A DNA stretch of 64,000 nt, taken from Sarcocystis neurona (lineage: Eukaryota; Apicomplexa; Conoidasida; Eucoccidiorida; Sarcocystidae). Shown one piece after another: positions 1 through 12,341 of the stretch. Made by a program: the position numbers and the translations under genes. The DNA is taken from the NCBI GenBank assembly GCA_000727475.1, contig KL647293.1, positions 2,244,588-2,308,587 on the forward strand, in the 5' to 3' direction. Below the pieces are notes generated by a model that saw only the letters and a list, made by a program, of their open reading frames with translations, did not search any database and was not told where the DNA came from. Within the stretch, counting starts at the first letter, position 1. Every line of letters starts with the position of its first letter.

Positions 1-1258
1 TAACCCATACGTGTGTGGACGTCCAGGTAGAGAGATATACACACACACACATATATGCATGCATGCACACACACATATGCGTTAGTCAGCGCACGGGCAC
101 TCACTCACGATGTATGTACAAGCGTCTGAACAGCAACTATATCCAGGCCCCAGGCGGAAATACGCATACAAACCAATCACATATATATATATATATATGT
201 ATGGACGTGCCCTGGGCTCTCTTGTGGTGCGCGCATGCATGTACCGACGGGCGTGCGCATATATTTTCGTCTCTGCACACAAGAGGAGGACCAAAACACG
301 TAGACACGCGCAGACAGAGGGTTTCTGAAGAACTCGCTGCCGAGGGTCGGGACAGATCATCCGTCGAACCCCTGCGGGATGCGTAGAACAGAGGGAGACA
401 CGGTCCCATCTACACGCTCCCAACAAATTTTTTCACACTCGTGTGCAGCCGCTGCGCGGAACTGCCAGGCCCAGCTGCTTCCTCGGGGGCTGCAGACCTC
501 GGCTGCACGCCGGCCGCAGGGACGGCTCTCACGAGTCAACGCATCTCTTCGTACAGAAGCTCTACGACGTATACACGTGTGAGGATGACAAAAGTTCACC
601 CCGAACAGCGGCCCCTCACTCGGAGCGCGCGGGATCGAGGTAAGAAACACATGCATCACCCTCTCTGCATGCGCACGTGCGCGGGAAACGCACGTGGTCT
701 ATATCCACAAACAGACTCCTCTGCAGCACGAACACGTAGAGAAGTTGTCGTACTCAGGAGCGGAAGGACACAAGCGCCAGAGATGCTCAAATACACACAT
801 ATATACATATATATGTACGTATGAAGTAACTGTTGTACTGAAGAGTGGAAGGACACACAAAATATATATATATATATACGTGTATACAGGTATGTATCCA
901 TATGAAGTAGCTTTTGCTGGACGCACGCGGCGTCGACCGTTGACCCCCCGCTTCCCTGCTTCCGCCGTCCCTGCGTGTGCGAAGCGACTGTATCTGTGGG
1001 AGAGATTTTATTCAGCCATTCTCCCAGCGGCTACTTCTTTTCTTCTTTTTCTTCCTTTTCCCCGTGTGCAGACGGTTCTGACGCGTACGTGTGTGGAGGG
1101 GCGGGACTCGCGCTGTTCAGAGCAGAGGGAGATTTGTAGGAGAGACGTTTTCCAACAAGTCACTGGTTGTCTCTGTGTGTGTGTGTGTCTCTCTTCCCCT
1201 TCCCCTTGCGACTGTTCTTCAGGGCGCAGCAAGGCGTTTGGCTGTCTCTCTTTCTTAC
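1..1258. other. Intron or edge sequence downstream of eIF5B exon 3
   Basis: No coding exon is supported here. The stretch carries CA and TA microsatellites (for example near 42-60, 181-198 and 863-880) and a worn duplication at 741-860. The strong donor of the last eIF5B exon reads GTAAGA on the minus strand at 1258, so this is probably the next intron of that gene. No G-domain motif (GHVDxGKT, DTPGH or NKxD) appears on the minus strand, so the next coding exon is inferred to lie beyond the left edge. Confidence 0.5.
741..860. repeat. Worn tandem duplication, period about 85 bp
   Basis: A block at about 745-772 recurs at about 830-858. Both copies share a core in which a GTACT or TACTG stretch is followed by GGAAGGACACA. 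An AT-rich microsatellite separates them. It lies in the presumed eIF5B intron. Confidence 0.6.
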
Positions 1259-4200
1259 GTTGCAGAGCTTCCTCTTGTTTCTTGCGAGCTTCTTCCTCTT
1301 CTTTTCTCCGGAGATCTTCTTGTTCCTCCTGCAGCTTCTTCTTCTCTTCGGCGGACGCCGCCTCCTCCGCCTGCTTCGCCTGCTGCGACTCCTTCTTCTT
1401 CTTCTTTCTGTCGTCCACCACACGGGACTTGACTGCCGCTGCTGCTCCTGCTGCTGCTGCTGTCGCGACGCCTCCGCCTGCTGCTCCGTTCGGCTGCGCG
1501 CCGCCACTGTCGCCCGTTGGCAGCTGGAGCCCCTGTTGCTGCAGTTGCTGCACAAACACCCGCTGCCGCTCCCGCTCTTTCTTCTCCTTGGCGCTCAGCA
1601 GCTTCCCCTCTTCTTTCAGCCGCTGCTTCCTCTCCTGTCTTCTCTTGTGTCTCGCCGCCTTCTCTTCGAGCCGCTTCCGTTCTTCTTCTGCTTCCCTCGC
1701 TGCTTCTTCTTCTTCTCTTCTCCGCTGCTCTTCCGCCTCCCTCTCCAGCCGCTTCTCCTCTTCGCGCAGCAAACGCAGCCGTTCCTGCGCCGCCCGTGCT
1801 GCTGCCGACAGTTTCACACCGCTGCCCCCTCCGCCTCCTCCTGCTGCTGCCCCTCCGCCTGCCTTCTTGCTGCTCGAGTTGCCTCCTGCTTCTGTCCCTG
1901 CTGCTGCAGTCGCTTCCGCCTGAGTCTCCCCTTCCTGCTGCTCTCCCTCTCCTCCTTTCCCCTGCTGCTGCTTCTTCAGCTGTGCCTGCTTCTTCTTCTT
2001 CCTCTTCGAGGCGCTCGTCGTCGTCGCCTCCTGCCCTTCGGCCACCCCTCCCTCCCCTCCTCCTGCCGCTGCTCCTTCGGCTTCTCCTCCTGCGGCTGCT
2101 GCTCCAGCACCTGCTCCGGCTTCCTCGCCACGAGGGACGCGCGCTTCCTTTTTCGCTCCTGCCACTGGCGCTGCAGCAGGAGAATCCGCACCTGCGCCGG
2201 CCGGCGGCGACGCTGCTGCGCTTCCTCCTGCAGCAGCAGCAGCAGGGCCCGCAGTCGTCACCCCGAATTCGGCAAGAAGCGCATCTAGGTCCTCGTCCCC
2301 ACCTTGCTTCTGCGCCTTCTTCTTGCCTTTCTTCTTCCCTCCTCCTCCTGCTGCTACTGCTGCTGTTCTACCGTCCTCAACACCCCCCTTCCCGTCGGTT
2401 TCTACTTTCATTGGACTGCTGCTCGTCTGCTCTGCTACTGCGCATGCGTTGGTGGCTGCGTCCGTCTGCAGCGGCGCTTCCTTCCCGCCCTGCAGGACCC
2501 ATCAAGCCTCGCACAACAGGGCTGTCCGACACAAAGCAGGAAGCTACGTACAAGCACAACACCACCCACCACAGACATCTATACATATATATATATATAT
2601 GTATGAGCACGTTTCTATACGTATACATATGTACATATATACACGCATACATATGTTGGACACAGACAGGCGAAGAGAACACAGAGAAATACATGCACGT
2701 AGAGACACGTGTTCTCAACCGCATCCACACGTATATACATATGTGTGCACATATGCGTTAGTAAAGACAGAGGAAGAGGGCACAGAGAAATACGTGCACA
2801 CAGAGTAGCTATATATGTAGATATGTTAGAGACGGAGGGTGAAGAAGAGAGAGGAAGCACGCCGTCTACAGACAGGTAGTTTGATACGTGCCCATATGTA
2901 ACCATATTTTAGATGCCGAAAGAGGGTCATAATACTGACAGGAAGAAACTACCACGCGCAGACGAACGTGTGCGTAATAAGAGTTGCTGCTGCACACAGA
3001 TATTTACGTATGTGTGTATGGCTTCCCCAAAGAAAGCGAAAGGAGGACACCTTCCCACACACACACAGAGAAGGTGGCAAAGAAAGGTAGACACACAGGT
3101 GAAAGGCGCGGTGTCTTCGTAAGGCGCCCTACGGCGTAGTAAGAGGCGCGCAGGCGGTCACCCACATCCGCACGCAAACGCCCACGCCTACAAATGCAGC
3201 AACAGACCCACGCGCGTCTCCTGCATCTACGGGGGATTTGAAACGGGCAGCAGAGTTACGCACTCGTAGAGAAGGGGTAGCCGAGAAAAGTGCAAATCCG
3301 CAGTCCACATTGATACGAATACTTCTGCGGGCATGCTGCAGAGAAACACACAAATCTGTAGTCCACATTCACACAAATTTCCATAACGGTGGGCACAGAG
3401 GTAGACAGGACGCACATATATATACACACATATATATACATATATAGCACCTATACAGTAGAGTGTATATATGTATGTACAGGTGAAAGAACAGCGTAAC
3501 AGATTTTCCATGCGTGCGGAAGTACGCATAAAGGCGTTTCTTCTTCTTTTGTCGCTGCTGCGGCTCACCTGCTGCTTCCCTTTCTTCCCACGTTTCTGTT
3601 GCTGCGGACTGGTGCGCGTTGCCGCAGGGGCGGGCGCTGCTGCTTCATCTTCTTTCTTCGTCTGAGCTGCTGCAGCTGCTGCTCTTGGTTTCTCCTCCTC
3701 GTTACTGCTGCTCTCTGTCAGATCATCGTCAACTGCGGCAGCGGCAAACGGGGAGCGTGTCTGCCGTTCCGTCGTCGCTGCATCTTCGCTCTCCGAAGAC
3801 GAAGAGGACGAAGACGAGACAGCAGCAGGCTTTTTCTTCCTGCCTTTTTTTGTCGGCGTCTTTGCTTTACGTGTATCTCCTTCTTTCGTGTGCCCCTGTT
3901 TCTTGCTTTCCGCTGCGGCTCTGCTGCTGCTGCCTCTGTTCCTTTTCACGCTGCTGCTCCTGCTGCCGCCGCTGTCGCTGCTGCTCTCGCTGCTCACCTC
4001 CCCCCCACTGCTGCTCTCCCGCCTGCTTTTTGTGCCCGCGCTGCTCTCTCTGCTGCTCGCTCGGCTGCTGTTGCTACCGCTGCTGCTGCTCTCGCTCTCG
4101 CTCGACAGCAACGCCGTACGAGAAAGATGCAAGCCCCCTCGCCGACGCGCAGGTATTTCTTCCTCATCTGAGCTGCTGCTGCTGCTCGACGCCGCTGCTG

Positions 4201-6503
4201 CAGCAAAAACCGACGAGAGCTGCTTGTTCTTTCCTCTACCCTTCTGTTTCCCACGACCCCCTGCACGTGTCTTCTCGTCCTCGGCGGCCTGGCCATCCAC
4301 ACGCGGCACCACACACACTTCTACCAAGCTTCCTTGACGCACGTACCTACTATACACATATACATATATATACATATAAATACCTGCAGGAAGAAGTGCA
4401 CAAACGTATAGTCGTATAGAAAAACGCACCCATATGTATTTTCAAGCAACACCTATATATATACAGATAGATACAAATACGCACATATACATAGATAGAT
4501 AGATATATATATACATGGATGGAGAAATATAGACAGCTGCGAGGGTCACAGACGACGGGTACTCAAAAGACAAAGAAAGCGAGGCTACTGGCGTCGTTGG
4601 GAGTACAGAGGAGAAAGAGGAGCCGGTGCTATTCGACGAAGACGAGTATCATACGTACGGATAAACGCACACATATAAGCATACACAAAGGTACTTTCAA
4701 TATATATATATATATATAATCACGTATATACACACATACACATACGGGCGAACATTCTTTTAGAACCTATGTATACATATACATATATATATGCATGCGT
4801 TGAGAACGTTAGAAAATTGGTTACTGAATACGGTCGCTCTACGTCACAGCACATCAGAGAAGCAAAATGCTGGGCCTAGGTGTGGATCTACGAGACACAG
4901 CCGCAGTAACAAACGTAATGTACGTGTGCAAACGCTATCCCCACACGCACATCATCTCTCAGTATTTCTCGTAGCCACATCTACGTATGTAGAACTGGAA
5001 GTGTAGCAGTATATGCATATCTCTGTATATCGACGTATATTTATATTTGTGTACAGGAGTCCATATACCCACATGCGTACACGTCTGCACGTATGTGTAT
5101 ACGTACGCAGAAAAGGACGTATATGCATCTCACGTCGACACATTGGGCTACGGGTGGCGGGTAACGCCCCTGCAGCGATATCGAGGCAGGTGTACATACA
5201 CCGCACTCCAGCCCTTCTGTGGCGAGCGCCCGCAGTGTGTGGAGAGAACAGGGACGAGCACCCCTGCAAGCGAAGAAAAGCGGTCGGCGCAGCCCTACGT
5301 GTTGCGTCTGCGTGTCCAGAAATTCGTTGCTCTCTTTCTACGCAGAGGCGTTTTCGTAGACTCTCCTCGGGATGCGGTGTACATACACCCGGCGCACGTG
5401 GGCGGCTACACGTGGGACCGTGCGCCGACAAATCGTCCGGTATTTACACGGTCCACAAACAACGCCCCTCATCTGCGAACGTAGGTTTGTGCCTGGAAAG
5501 ACGTAGATAATGAAGAAATACGAAGTAGGCGGGTTTTCGCATGCCAAGGCCACAGGCAGCGGGAACGCGTGTGTGTGTCTCTTCGTGTGTATGTGGCTGC
5601 CGAAGACGCGGACACGCGACGGACAGTTGCGAACGCCGCACTGCAGAAAAGCTCTTGCCGTCTGCGGCAAAGAGACAAAAGTCGGCTAGATCTTTCCTCC
5701 GCGTAAACACTCGCAGTCCTTTTCCACCTCCCCATGTACAGGATACAAGGTTCCTCAAAAGAACTCCTCTGTCACAACCCCCACTTGCTTTTGCTTGCGT
5801 TCTGCTCGGCGGCACGTCCCTGCAGCCGGACCTAGGAAGCGCTAGGACAGCATTCCTCTGCTTCTGCGAAGACCGTGTGCGTCATTCTTCTCTTCTCTAT
5901 GCCTGCGTGTGCGTTTCAGCCGGGTGTCCCGGGTGTCCTCTCTGCAGCATCTCGTCACTACACAGATTCTATTATATACCTAGCAGCTGCACGAGATACA
6001 TGCCACATTCCTTCGACCCTAGGCAGCTGCCGCAAGCACTCTGCACTGCTATGTTTCTGTGTGTGTGTGGGTGCGCGCATACGATGTTTTTTCCTCCAAG
6101 TGAGCTTCCATAAAATCTTCCACACCCTGCTTTCGTATACCCATCGGCAACAAGCGTCGCTCTGTGCGGCAACCCTTTCTGTGCAGAAAAACGTCCTTCT
6201 CGCTGTTCTGACGCACGCACGCATATACACAAGTTTTCCTTTTGGTTACGCAGCAGCGTACGGGTGTATATTCCAATTTCTCTCGTTTCTCGACCTCCGT
6301 CCTTCCCTTCCACCACTTGCTCCGTCTTCTCGTCTTCTTCTTTCTCTTCCTCTTCGCACTCTCCTGCGTCCTCTTACCTCTTCGACTGCCTGCGCGTCCG
6401 CTGGTGCTGCTGTTGCAGCAGGTGGCTTCTTGAACAGTTCATCGTCGCTGCTGTCACCGCGACGTCGACGGCCACGAGCCGCGGCTTTCTTCCCCGGTGG
6501 CAT
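1259..6503 (-). CDS. eIF5B: Translation initiation factor eIF5B, N-terminal part (3' end off window)
   Basis: eIF5B is the cytosolic GTPase that joins ribosomal subunits at the start codon. Three minus-strand exons fit in phase: 6503-6378 (ATG start, 42 codons, phase 0), 4288-3569 (240 codons, phase 0) and 2426-1259 (389 codons plus 1 nt, donor GTAAGA). The 671 visible residues are the charged N-terminal arm: Ser/Asp/Glu-rich patches (DSSDDE at 17-22), poly-Ser, Lys-rich stretches, the motif DEDLDALLAEFG at about 326-337, then a Glu/Arg/Lys coiled coil ending in RLKEEGKLLS. That last block matches the conserved coil just ahead of the G domain in eukaryotic eIF5B, which is the main basis for the name. 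The catalytic half is not in the window. The exon 2 acceptor at 4289 follows a weak pyrimidine tract and could be wrong. Ala/Gly runs are triplet-repeat expansions typical of this genome. Confidence 0.75.
2655..2806. repeat. Worn tandem duplication, period about 105 bp
   Basis: The block at about 2659-2692 (GACACAGACAGGCGAAGAG, then ACACAGAGAAATAC) recurs at about 2763-2793 with scattered changes. It lies in the intron between eIF5B exons 2 and 3, next to TA-rich sequence. Confidence 0.6.
3290..3400. repeat. Worn tandem duplication, period 58 bp
   Basis: Two adjacent copies begin at 3294 and 3352. Each opens with AAATC, then AGTCCACATT, and ends with GGGCA then CAGAG. It lies in eIF5B intron 2. 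Confidence 0.65.
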
Positions 6504-8267
6504 TTTTTAGCGACAAATTTCCACGTCTTCTCAACTGCTGACTTTTTCTGTTTAAACGAATGCAGGAGAGATACAACGGTGCAGAAGACTCCAATCAGGA
6601 AACTGCAGGACGACCGACGCAAAGACGATGACGACGCGTGCGCGGGATCCCCAGATTAGACTCTCAGCAAGAGTATAAAAAAAGGTAGAAGAAGGAGGAG
6701 AACACGGAAAGGCTGAAGCGGAGAATTGACCGATATGTCGACAAACTTTTGCGGGAAAAATGGGACGGAACAAGAGGTGTTTTTGCGACAGTACCGAAGG
6801 AGTGAGAGAAATGAAACTTCTTTCGGATGCACGGAAATCCAAAGCAACGCTCCAGCACAAGGGATAAGTCAGCGCGCTGCGAAAAAGAAAAAGCAAAACG
6901 GGGGTCTAGGCGGAAATCTCGACTGCTTGGAAAAAAGAGAAAATCACCGAGGAAGAGTGGGCAGCACTGGGACGATGTAACACACGGATACGAGGTTTAG
7001 AGATGACACCGTTCTGGGGGACCAGAAGCCAAGAACCTGGTTGCGGGACGGATGATACAGACTTCAGATGATGTGTTTGACGGTGTATAATTTCGGACAG
7101 TGAAACGGGCCGGCCCATACGTCAAAGGCATTTGCCGGGTTGAAAGTTGGGAGTTTCCCTCTCAAGGAGAAACGGTAGACATCATTTGCGAGGGGGCAGT
7201 GGACGACGAGCAATCATTGCTGTTGAATACGAAAATACGTGCGGGAGGGACATTTGTATGTAGTCGTGCACGCGCATTGTGATGCTTCACATATGAGGCA
7301 TCTGGTGACAGAGGAATTTCCATTCCTCCTCTGTAGCGGGAAAAGTGACGACTTCCGCGGAAGGGGATGCGCATTCGGGACGCCGGTGGCCTTGGGGAAA
7401 AGGGGGAGTACCAGGTGGGTAAACTCCGCGCGGAACCAAGCATATTCGGAAAATTTGGGCACCCACCTGGCGGTGGAATACGGGGTAAATCCAAAAGAAG
7501 AGAACTTCGACAACACGACGCATCAAATGCGGGAGCTCTGCTAGAGAACGTTTCCCCCCCAAAACGACACAGGAGACGAGATTGCAAGGGGGGTCGTTAG
7601 ACCCGCAGGCTGCCGCGGGCAGCGAACGACAAGGTAGGCAAGGCGCTGGACGGGGGTTGAAGCAGTGCATCAAACAAAGGCAGAGCATTAGCGGAATTCT
7701 CTGACCTCAACGCCTGGCACACAAAGGCATGCGGCGCGAGAGAAGAACGAGGCAAGGAACGCAGGCTCAGATAGGGGAGGAGACTGGCGCTGCATGCGAT
7801 GCAGCTTCAGGATAAAAGAATAACGAAGCAGAGCGAAGGAGAACCAGCGGGACAGAAACAAGAAAGGGGCAGATTACGAGGAGGATATCGGCGACCGATG
7901 TGGGTAATCTAGAGACGGAACGAACCGACGCGGGGATATGCGTAGTTAGGTCGAAGATGATAGGCGAGGGGCCGGGAACCCTCACAGAGGAGAGGGTGAA
8001 AAAACGCCGAAAAGAAGAAGAGACGTGTTGATGGAAGAAGAAAACCGAAACAACGGGGGACAAACCAAAACTTTTTCCATTCGAACGAACGACGGAACGA
8101 AGGCAGAGGGACTGCTTGCCAGGTACGACGACGGGACGGTGAATCCAAAGACGCACAAAGGGGAAAACGCGAAGACACAAGGCACCTTTCTTTCCCCAGA
8201 GCCATGAGAGATACACAGAAAACTCTGTACGCCATCAGCTGTTGGGAAAAACAGTGAAACTTCTTAC
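6504..8267. other. Gene-poor stretch upstream of eIF5B, purine-rich on plus strand
   Basis: No supported gene. The plus strand is purine-rich, so the minus strand is pyrimidine-rich, like the introns of minus-strand genes elsewhere in the window. It lacks the TA and GTAT microsatellites seen in other spacers. It may hold the eIF5B promoter and 5' UTR and an intron of the candidate minus-strand exon at 8268-8598. Short reading frames are present on both strands, none with a recognisable product. Confidence 0.4.
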
Positions 8268-8598
8268 TCGTTTTGCAACTCCTCGCGTCCAATAGGCGGC
8301 GAGCAGCGCCACCAGCGGGAGCACATCTCTCTGCACCCGCGACGACAAGCAGTACACAAGCAGAGCAACCTCAACCATACCGGCCAACACGGATGAATCA
8401 GGCCGGCCACGTTCTGTTGCTGGTACAGCCACAGGAGGACGACCAGGAGAGACCGCTGCAGGGGAGGACCGCAGCAGCTGCTGGAGAAAACAACGGAGCC
8501 GAAGCCGCGGGAGTGAGGTGGCATCAGCGACAGCAGCACACAGCATGAGTACCAACAGTGCCAGCGCCAGTAGTAAAAAGGACAAAGGAGGGTGCGCG
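8268..8598 (-). CDS. Candidate internal exon of an unrecognised membrane protein
   Basis: This minus-strand frame is open for 110 codons. A good acceptor precedes it (pyrimidine tract then CCGCAG at 8599) and a good donor follows (GTAAGA at 8267), with one leading base and a phase-0 end. It encodes a strongly hydrophobic stretch (LLLALALLVLMLCAAVADA) and a second hydrophobic segment (LPLVALLAAYW), which suggests membrane spans or a signal anchor. No family is recognised, no start codon is assigned and no partner exon is proven. A shorter plus-strand frame overlaps it but lacks splice sites. Confidence 0.3.
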
Positions 8599-11241
8599 CT
8601 GCGGACGCAACAAAAACGAGAGAGATCGATTCGTATGTGTGGAAGGGAAGAGAAATTATTGAAAATATGGGTGAAAGAAGTACGGGACGTCTATGGAGAG
8701 AGCTGACGGTAGGCAGATTAAACTGGGAAAAGGACACGTAGCCCCGCCCCCTACCCAATGTCGTTGTCGGGAGAGGCCTCAACGGTGTGAAGGTGTGTGT
8801 GCTAATGTTTTTTACAAAAATTCCGCAGAAAGAACCAGGCTGCAGGACGACAACGTTAAGCAGAAGGGCGGCAGGTGACAATTTTCTACGCATCCCGCAG
8901 ATCGGGTATTTCCGCCGTGCACACGCGTCCTGCAGCCGCACACGTTGTCTAAACTCGGGGTTCGTACGAGTATCTGCTACTCACGCCCTCCGTAGAGGGT
9001 GTAACTGTATGGGGTAGGTGTTCCATACTCGAATACAAATTACAGATATACATATCCCTATATGCGGCATTTATGTTTTTATGTACGCATTTACACACAC
9101 CGGTGAAAGGGCCCAGATACGCCACCCCCTCCCCACATTGTATAGCCGCACGTCCATATGCGGAGAAGTGCGTACATGAACGTTTACGGAGGGGGATATA
9201 CCTGAGGGGAGAAAACGAAGCGTCTGCAGTTGCAGGGTTTCCATTTGGTGCTCGCTGAGTAGCTACAGGGGGAATGATGTTCAATCTGCGTGGTAGGTAG
9301 ACAGACTAACAAATATACAGATGTACTGACAAATGTACACGTACATATATATATATGTATATATGATTCATTTGTGTCATTACGTATTTCCATTTACAGA
9401 CAGATGCACGCAGTCAGAAGGCGCACTAATTCTAATCTGCGTAGGCACTGATATATGGACGGGACTACACATTAATGAGGAAGTCACTATGGAGATAAGC
9501 CCCGACGGTTGTACAGTAGTTCCCCGTACAAGGTGCTCAAAAATTCGCGTATTCACGTGTATATGTACTCCCACATCTCCCAGAGGATGCGAGTTACGTA
9601 TATAGGAGAAACATGCTTGACGGCCACGCCCACGTGCAGCCGGAAGTATTATGAATCATAAGATACGCCGCGTGAAGTCGTATTTACGTGCTTGGTAAGT
9701 CCACGCGGACTTGTAGAGGACGAGGGTGCACACGCACACGCGTACGTCTGTGTGCGGTTGCACACAGGACCCCGTGCCACACTTTTTTCATCTAAGTGGT
9801 TACTCAAACCATTTTTTATATATTTTATCCGTCTGCAGGCACTAACGTATCAGTTCGTCTAGGGCGTCGTGCGGAACAGAACTGAAGTGACGGCGTGTAA
9901 TCGTGTGCGCTTTACTATTCAGCACACAAGAAATGGAAGAAGCATCACAGAAAGGAGTCCTCGCAAATGGGCGAGCAGCAACTGCAACACCAGCGGACAG
10001 CCTCAACAGCAGGCACGCTAGACTCGTTCGTAGCGTGCTCCACTCTCCACACCAGCGACGAATAAGCGGAGGAAGCAGCTACACCAGCAACGCAAAACGG
10101 CAGCAGCCAGATTAAGGACGGTCATGCCAGCTACACATAACGGCAGTACAATGCAAGGCCTTCGGAGGCACAGCAGCAACGCCACGAACGAAGAATTTTG
10201 GAACTCCACACATCCCGTATATACATTACCTGGACACGATTGGCCCCCCCATCTATCGACTAAGTAAATTTCGAGGTGTGCTGTGCGGTACAGTTGCTCA
10301 GCACCCGGGTGTTGTGAATTATGTTTCTGGCATTTCCAAGTGCCGCCCACTAGGACTCTCCGACCGTAAGCCTTTCAAGAATTCCGGACCCCTACGTGTG
10401 ATGTGACGCGCCTGCATATCCGTGGACGCAGTCTTTCTCGTCGAGCAGAGAAGGTTCAACGAACACGACCCGCGTACGACACAGCAGATGTAGTGTGCTG
10501 GAACACATTTAGGAGTGCATTGCTGTGGCACACGACAAACATGGGGCGCACATGGACGTTGGCACGTACGTCAAGCGCTGCAACAACAATTTTTTGAAGA
10601 ATCGTCCGTATGGGCATGCCTGTGTATACCAGTATATATCTGTGGTTAATATGCGTTTGGACACCCTTTTTATGTTTCTGACTACACACGCATATATATA
10701 TATATGTTTCTGCAAGATCATACATTAATGTAAATATTTACCGTGACCCTACCGGCGCGCTCCACGGCATACGGAGAGTCACGCAGTTGCATAGTGATAA
10801 CCCAGCGACCTGCCGGACTCTACACAGGAAAGTATGCATTCATTAAGTACCTAGCGACACGCTGCTGTGGTGTCAGTCTTAGGGTTAAAGGCCTTTACCT
10901 TAAGCTCGCTTGAGCAACGTGTGTGTGCGCTTTCTGCTCGGTCCGTGGAGCGTTTGATTCTTCACAGCTGTTCTTCTTTACGTCGGCATGACCGCTTACC
11001 ATCGGTACGCGGTACACTTTAGATATGTACACAGAGTCTACACCCACTCACAGAGATGCGTGTATCGAGCGAAGACTTACAACTCAAGGCCTTGCACCAA
11101 CATTTTCCGTGGTGCGCGTTTGAAAACATATTCAGCATACTTGCGACTGGTCGTCCCCCAGAGTAACATGACGCAGGAGGAAGATGCATCATCTCCTGAG
11201 CGGCACGCTTATGCTGCCGCAGAAGACGCAGAGCAACAAAA
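8599..11241. other. No supported gene
   Basis: The stretch contains sequence with few microsatellites apart from a short TA run near 9349-9360 and another near 10690-10706. Several short frames exist on both strands, for example a plus frame starting with ATG at 9933. None has a recognisable domain or a convincing splice context. The last 200 bases probably include the promoter of the plus-strand exons that begin at 11242. Confidence 0.4.
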
Positions 11242-12341
11242 ATGAGTAGTCGCTGCAGTAACGGCGACTGCAATGTGAGTTGCAGCCTCAGCGCCAGCAG
11301 CAGCGGCACGAGCAGCTTGTTGGTTGCCTCTTGTTGCGCTAAACCCCCTCCGGGATACGAGTTTTTGAGTCCGTCGAGATGTGTAAGTGCCGGACGTCCC
11401 CTGGAAGATGCCTCTCCCGTTTTCTTCGCATCGTCAGTAGCTTGGTGCAGGTAAACTGCTCTGTCGCTGCTTCCTACGAAGCAGGGGTAATTAATATGTA
11501 TATGCATGGTGCGCCCAGCGGATCGACACTTCTATTCGCAGAAGGGTAAACAACGACAACTCGCCGTCGTGCTGTCTCCTTTTCCCGCACCCGAAGGCAC
11601 TTCTCCATACTCTTGCTTGCAGCAAAGGAAGAGCTGGGCGTCCATCGTTTCAGTCGTGTCGGTTCTCTTCCTTCTCGGGAGGATCGTTCCGGATCGGTGT
11701 TGAGGAACATCGGGCCTTCTTCAGCACCCGGCAGCCACCAGCGGCTCATCGACGTACGGCGAGTGCATGTGAGTCACTCGCGGCAGCTCTCTACATAGAA
11801 GCACACTTACCCCTGTGATTTGCTTCAATATCTAAATATTTTTGGCCGCTGTAAATCCTTTTTGCTGACCCCGATATTTTTTGCCGCCTTCGTCCTGCGT
11901 CACACTGCGTGTTCGTCCATTTCTTGGGGGCTTCTTGTGTCTTCGTCGCTCCGCAGCCCTGGAGGTGATTATTTCGTTTTTCTTCGGCGCGCTCACGTGT
12001 CTCATCCCCCGGCTTCTCCTCTATTACGTGTGCATATATCTACATATACATGTTTCGCATAGGCCTGTTTGTTCCTCCTGACGCCGCCTCTCTGTACCTT
12101 TCTTGTTTCTGCCTTCTTCCCCTCCTTCCTGTTGAACAGTCACTGCCCCGAACGTGGATTTTTCAAATGCTGCTGGCCTCACTTCTCTGTGGCTCTACGG
12201 CGCTTTGTCCACCGACATTTCCGCTTGTATCCGCACTGCGAACTCGGCCGCAGTCCTCTCCTTTTATCGCATGTCTGATCACGCTCTGGCGCTCCACAAA
12301 GTGCAACTTTGTTCCTCAGCGAGAAAAGATGTTTATCTAGT
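11242..12341 (+). CDS. 5' exons of an unrecognised plus-strand gene, possibly the FAD synthase gene
   Basis: Three plus-strand exons join in phase. Exon 1, 11242-11450, starts at an ATG in the context CAAAAATGAG, which suits apicomplexan starts, and ends phase 2 at GTAAAC. Exon 2, 11623-11768, follows TTGCTTGCAG and ends phase 1 at GTGAGT. Exon 3, 12140-12339 or 12341, follows a long pyrimidine tract and AACAG, and ends at GTGTGA or GTGAGC. The 137 or so residues are non-repetitive and protein-like (for example SGGSFRIGVEEHRAFFSTR; then TAPNVDFSNAAGLTSLWLYG). No family is recognised. Further coding-like pieces follow at 12424-12490 and about 12700-12800. The simplest reading is that this is the 5' end of the FAD synthase gene downstream; a separate upstream gene is the alternative. 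Confidence 0.45.

Noticed and set aside
1..20. TAACCC at the left edge as a telomere repeat
   Set aside because: It occurs once, not in tandem, and coccidian telomere repeats are TTTAGGG-like arrays.
694..2761. Plus-strand frames of 370 to 414 codons opposite eIF5B exon 3
   Set aside because: They are Ser/Leu/Cys-rich shadows of minus-strand Lys/Glu/Ala codons and triplet repeats. The minus strand has splice sites and a recognisable eIF5B coil.
3599..4419. Plus-strand Cys/Leu/Arg-rich frames near 3.6-4.4 kb
   Set aside because: They are antisense to eIF5B exon 2, whose Ser/Glu/Lys composition fits the family.
9933..10115. Short plus frame from ATG 9933
   Set aside because: Sixty codons, no splice sites linking it to other exons and no recognised similarity; a hydrophobic minus frame overlaps it equally well.
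11160..11749. Minus-strand frames opposite 11242-11768, including a hydrophobic stretch
   Set aside because: At first they looked like a membrane-protein exon. The plus strand has an ideal start context and three exons in phase, so the minus frames are taken as shadows.
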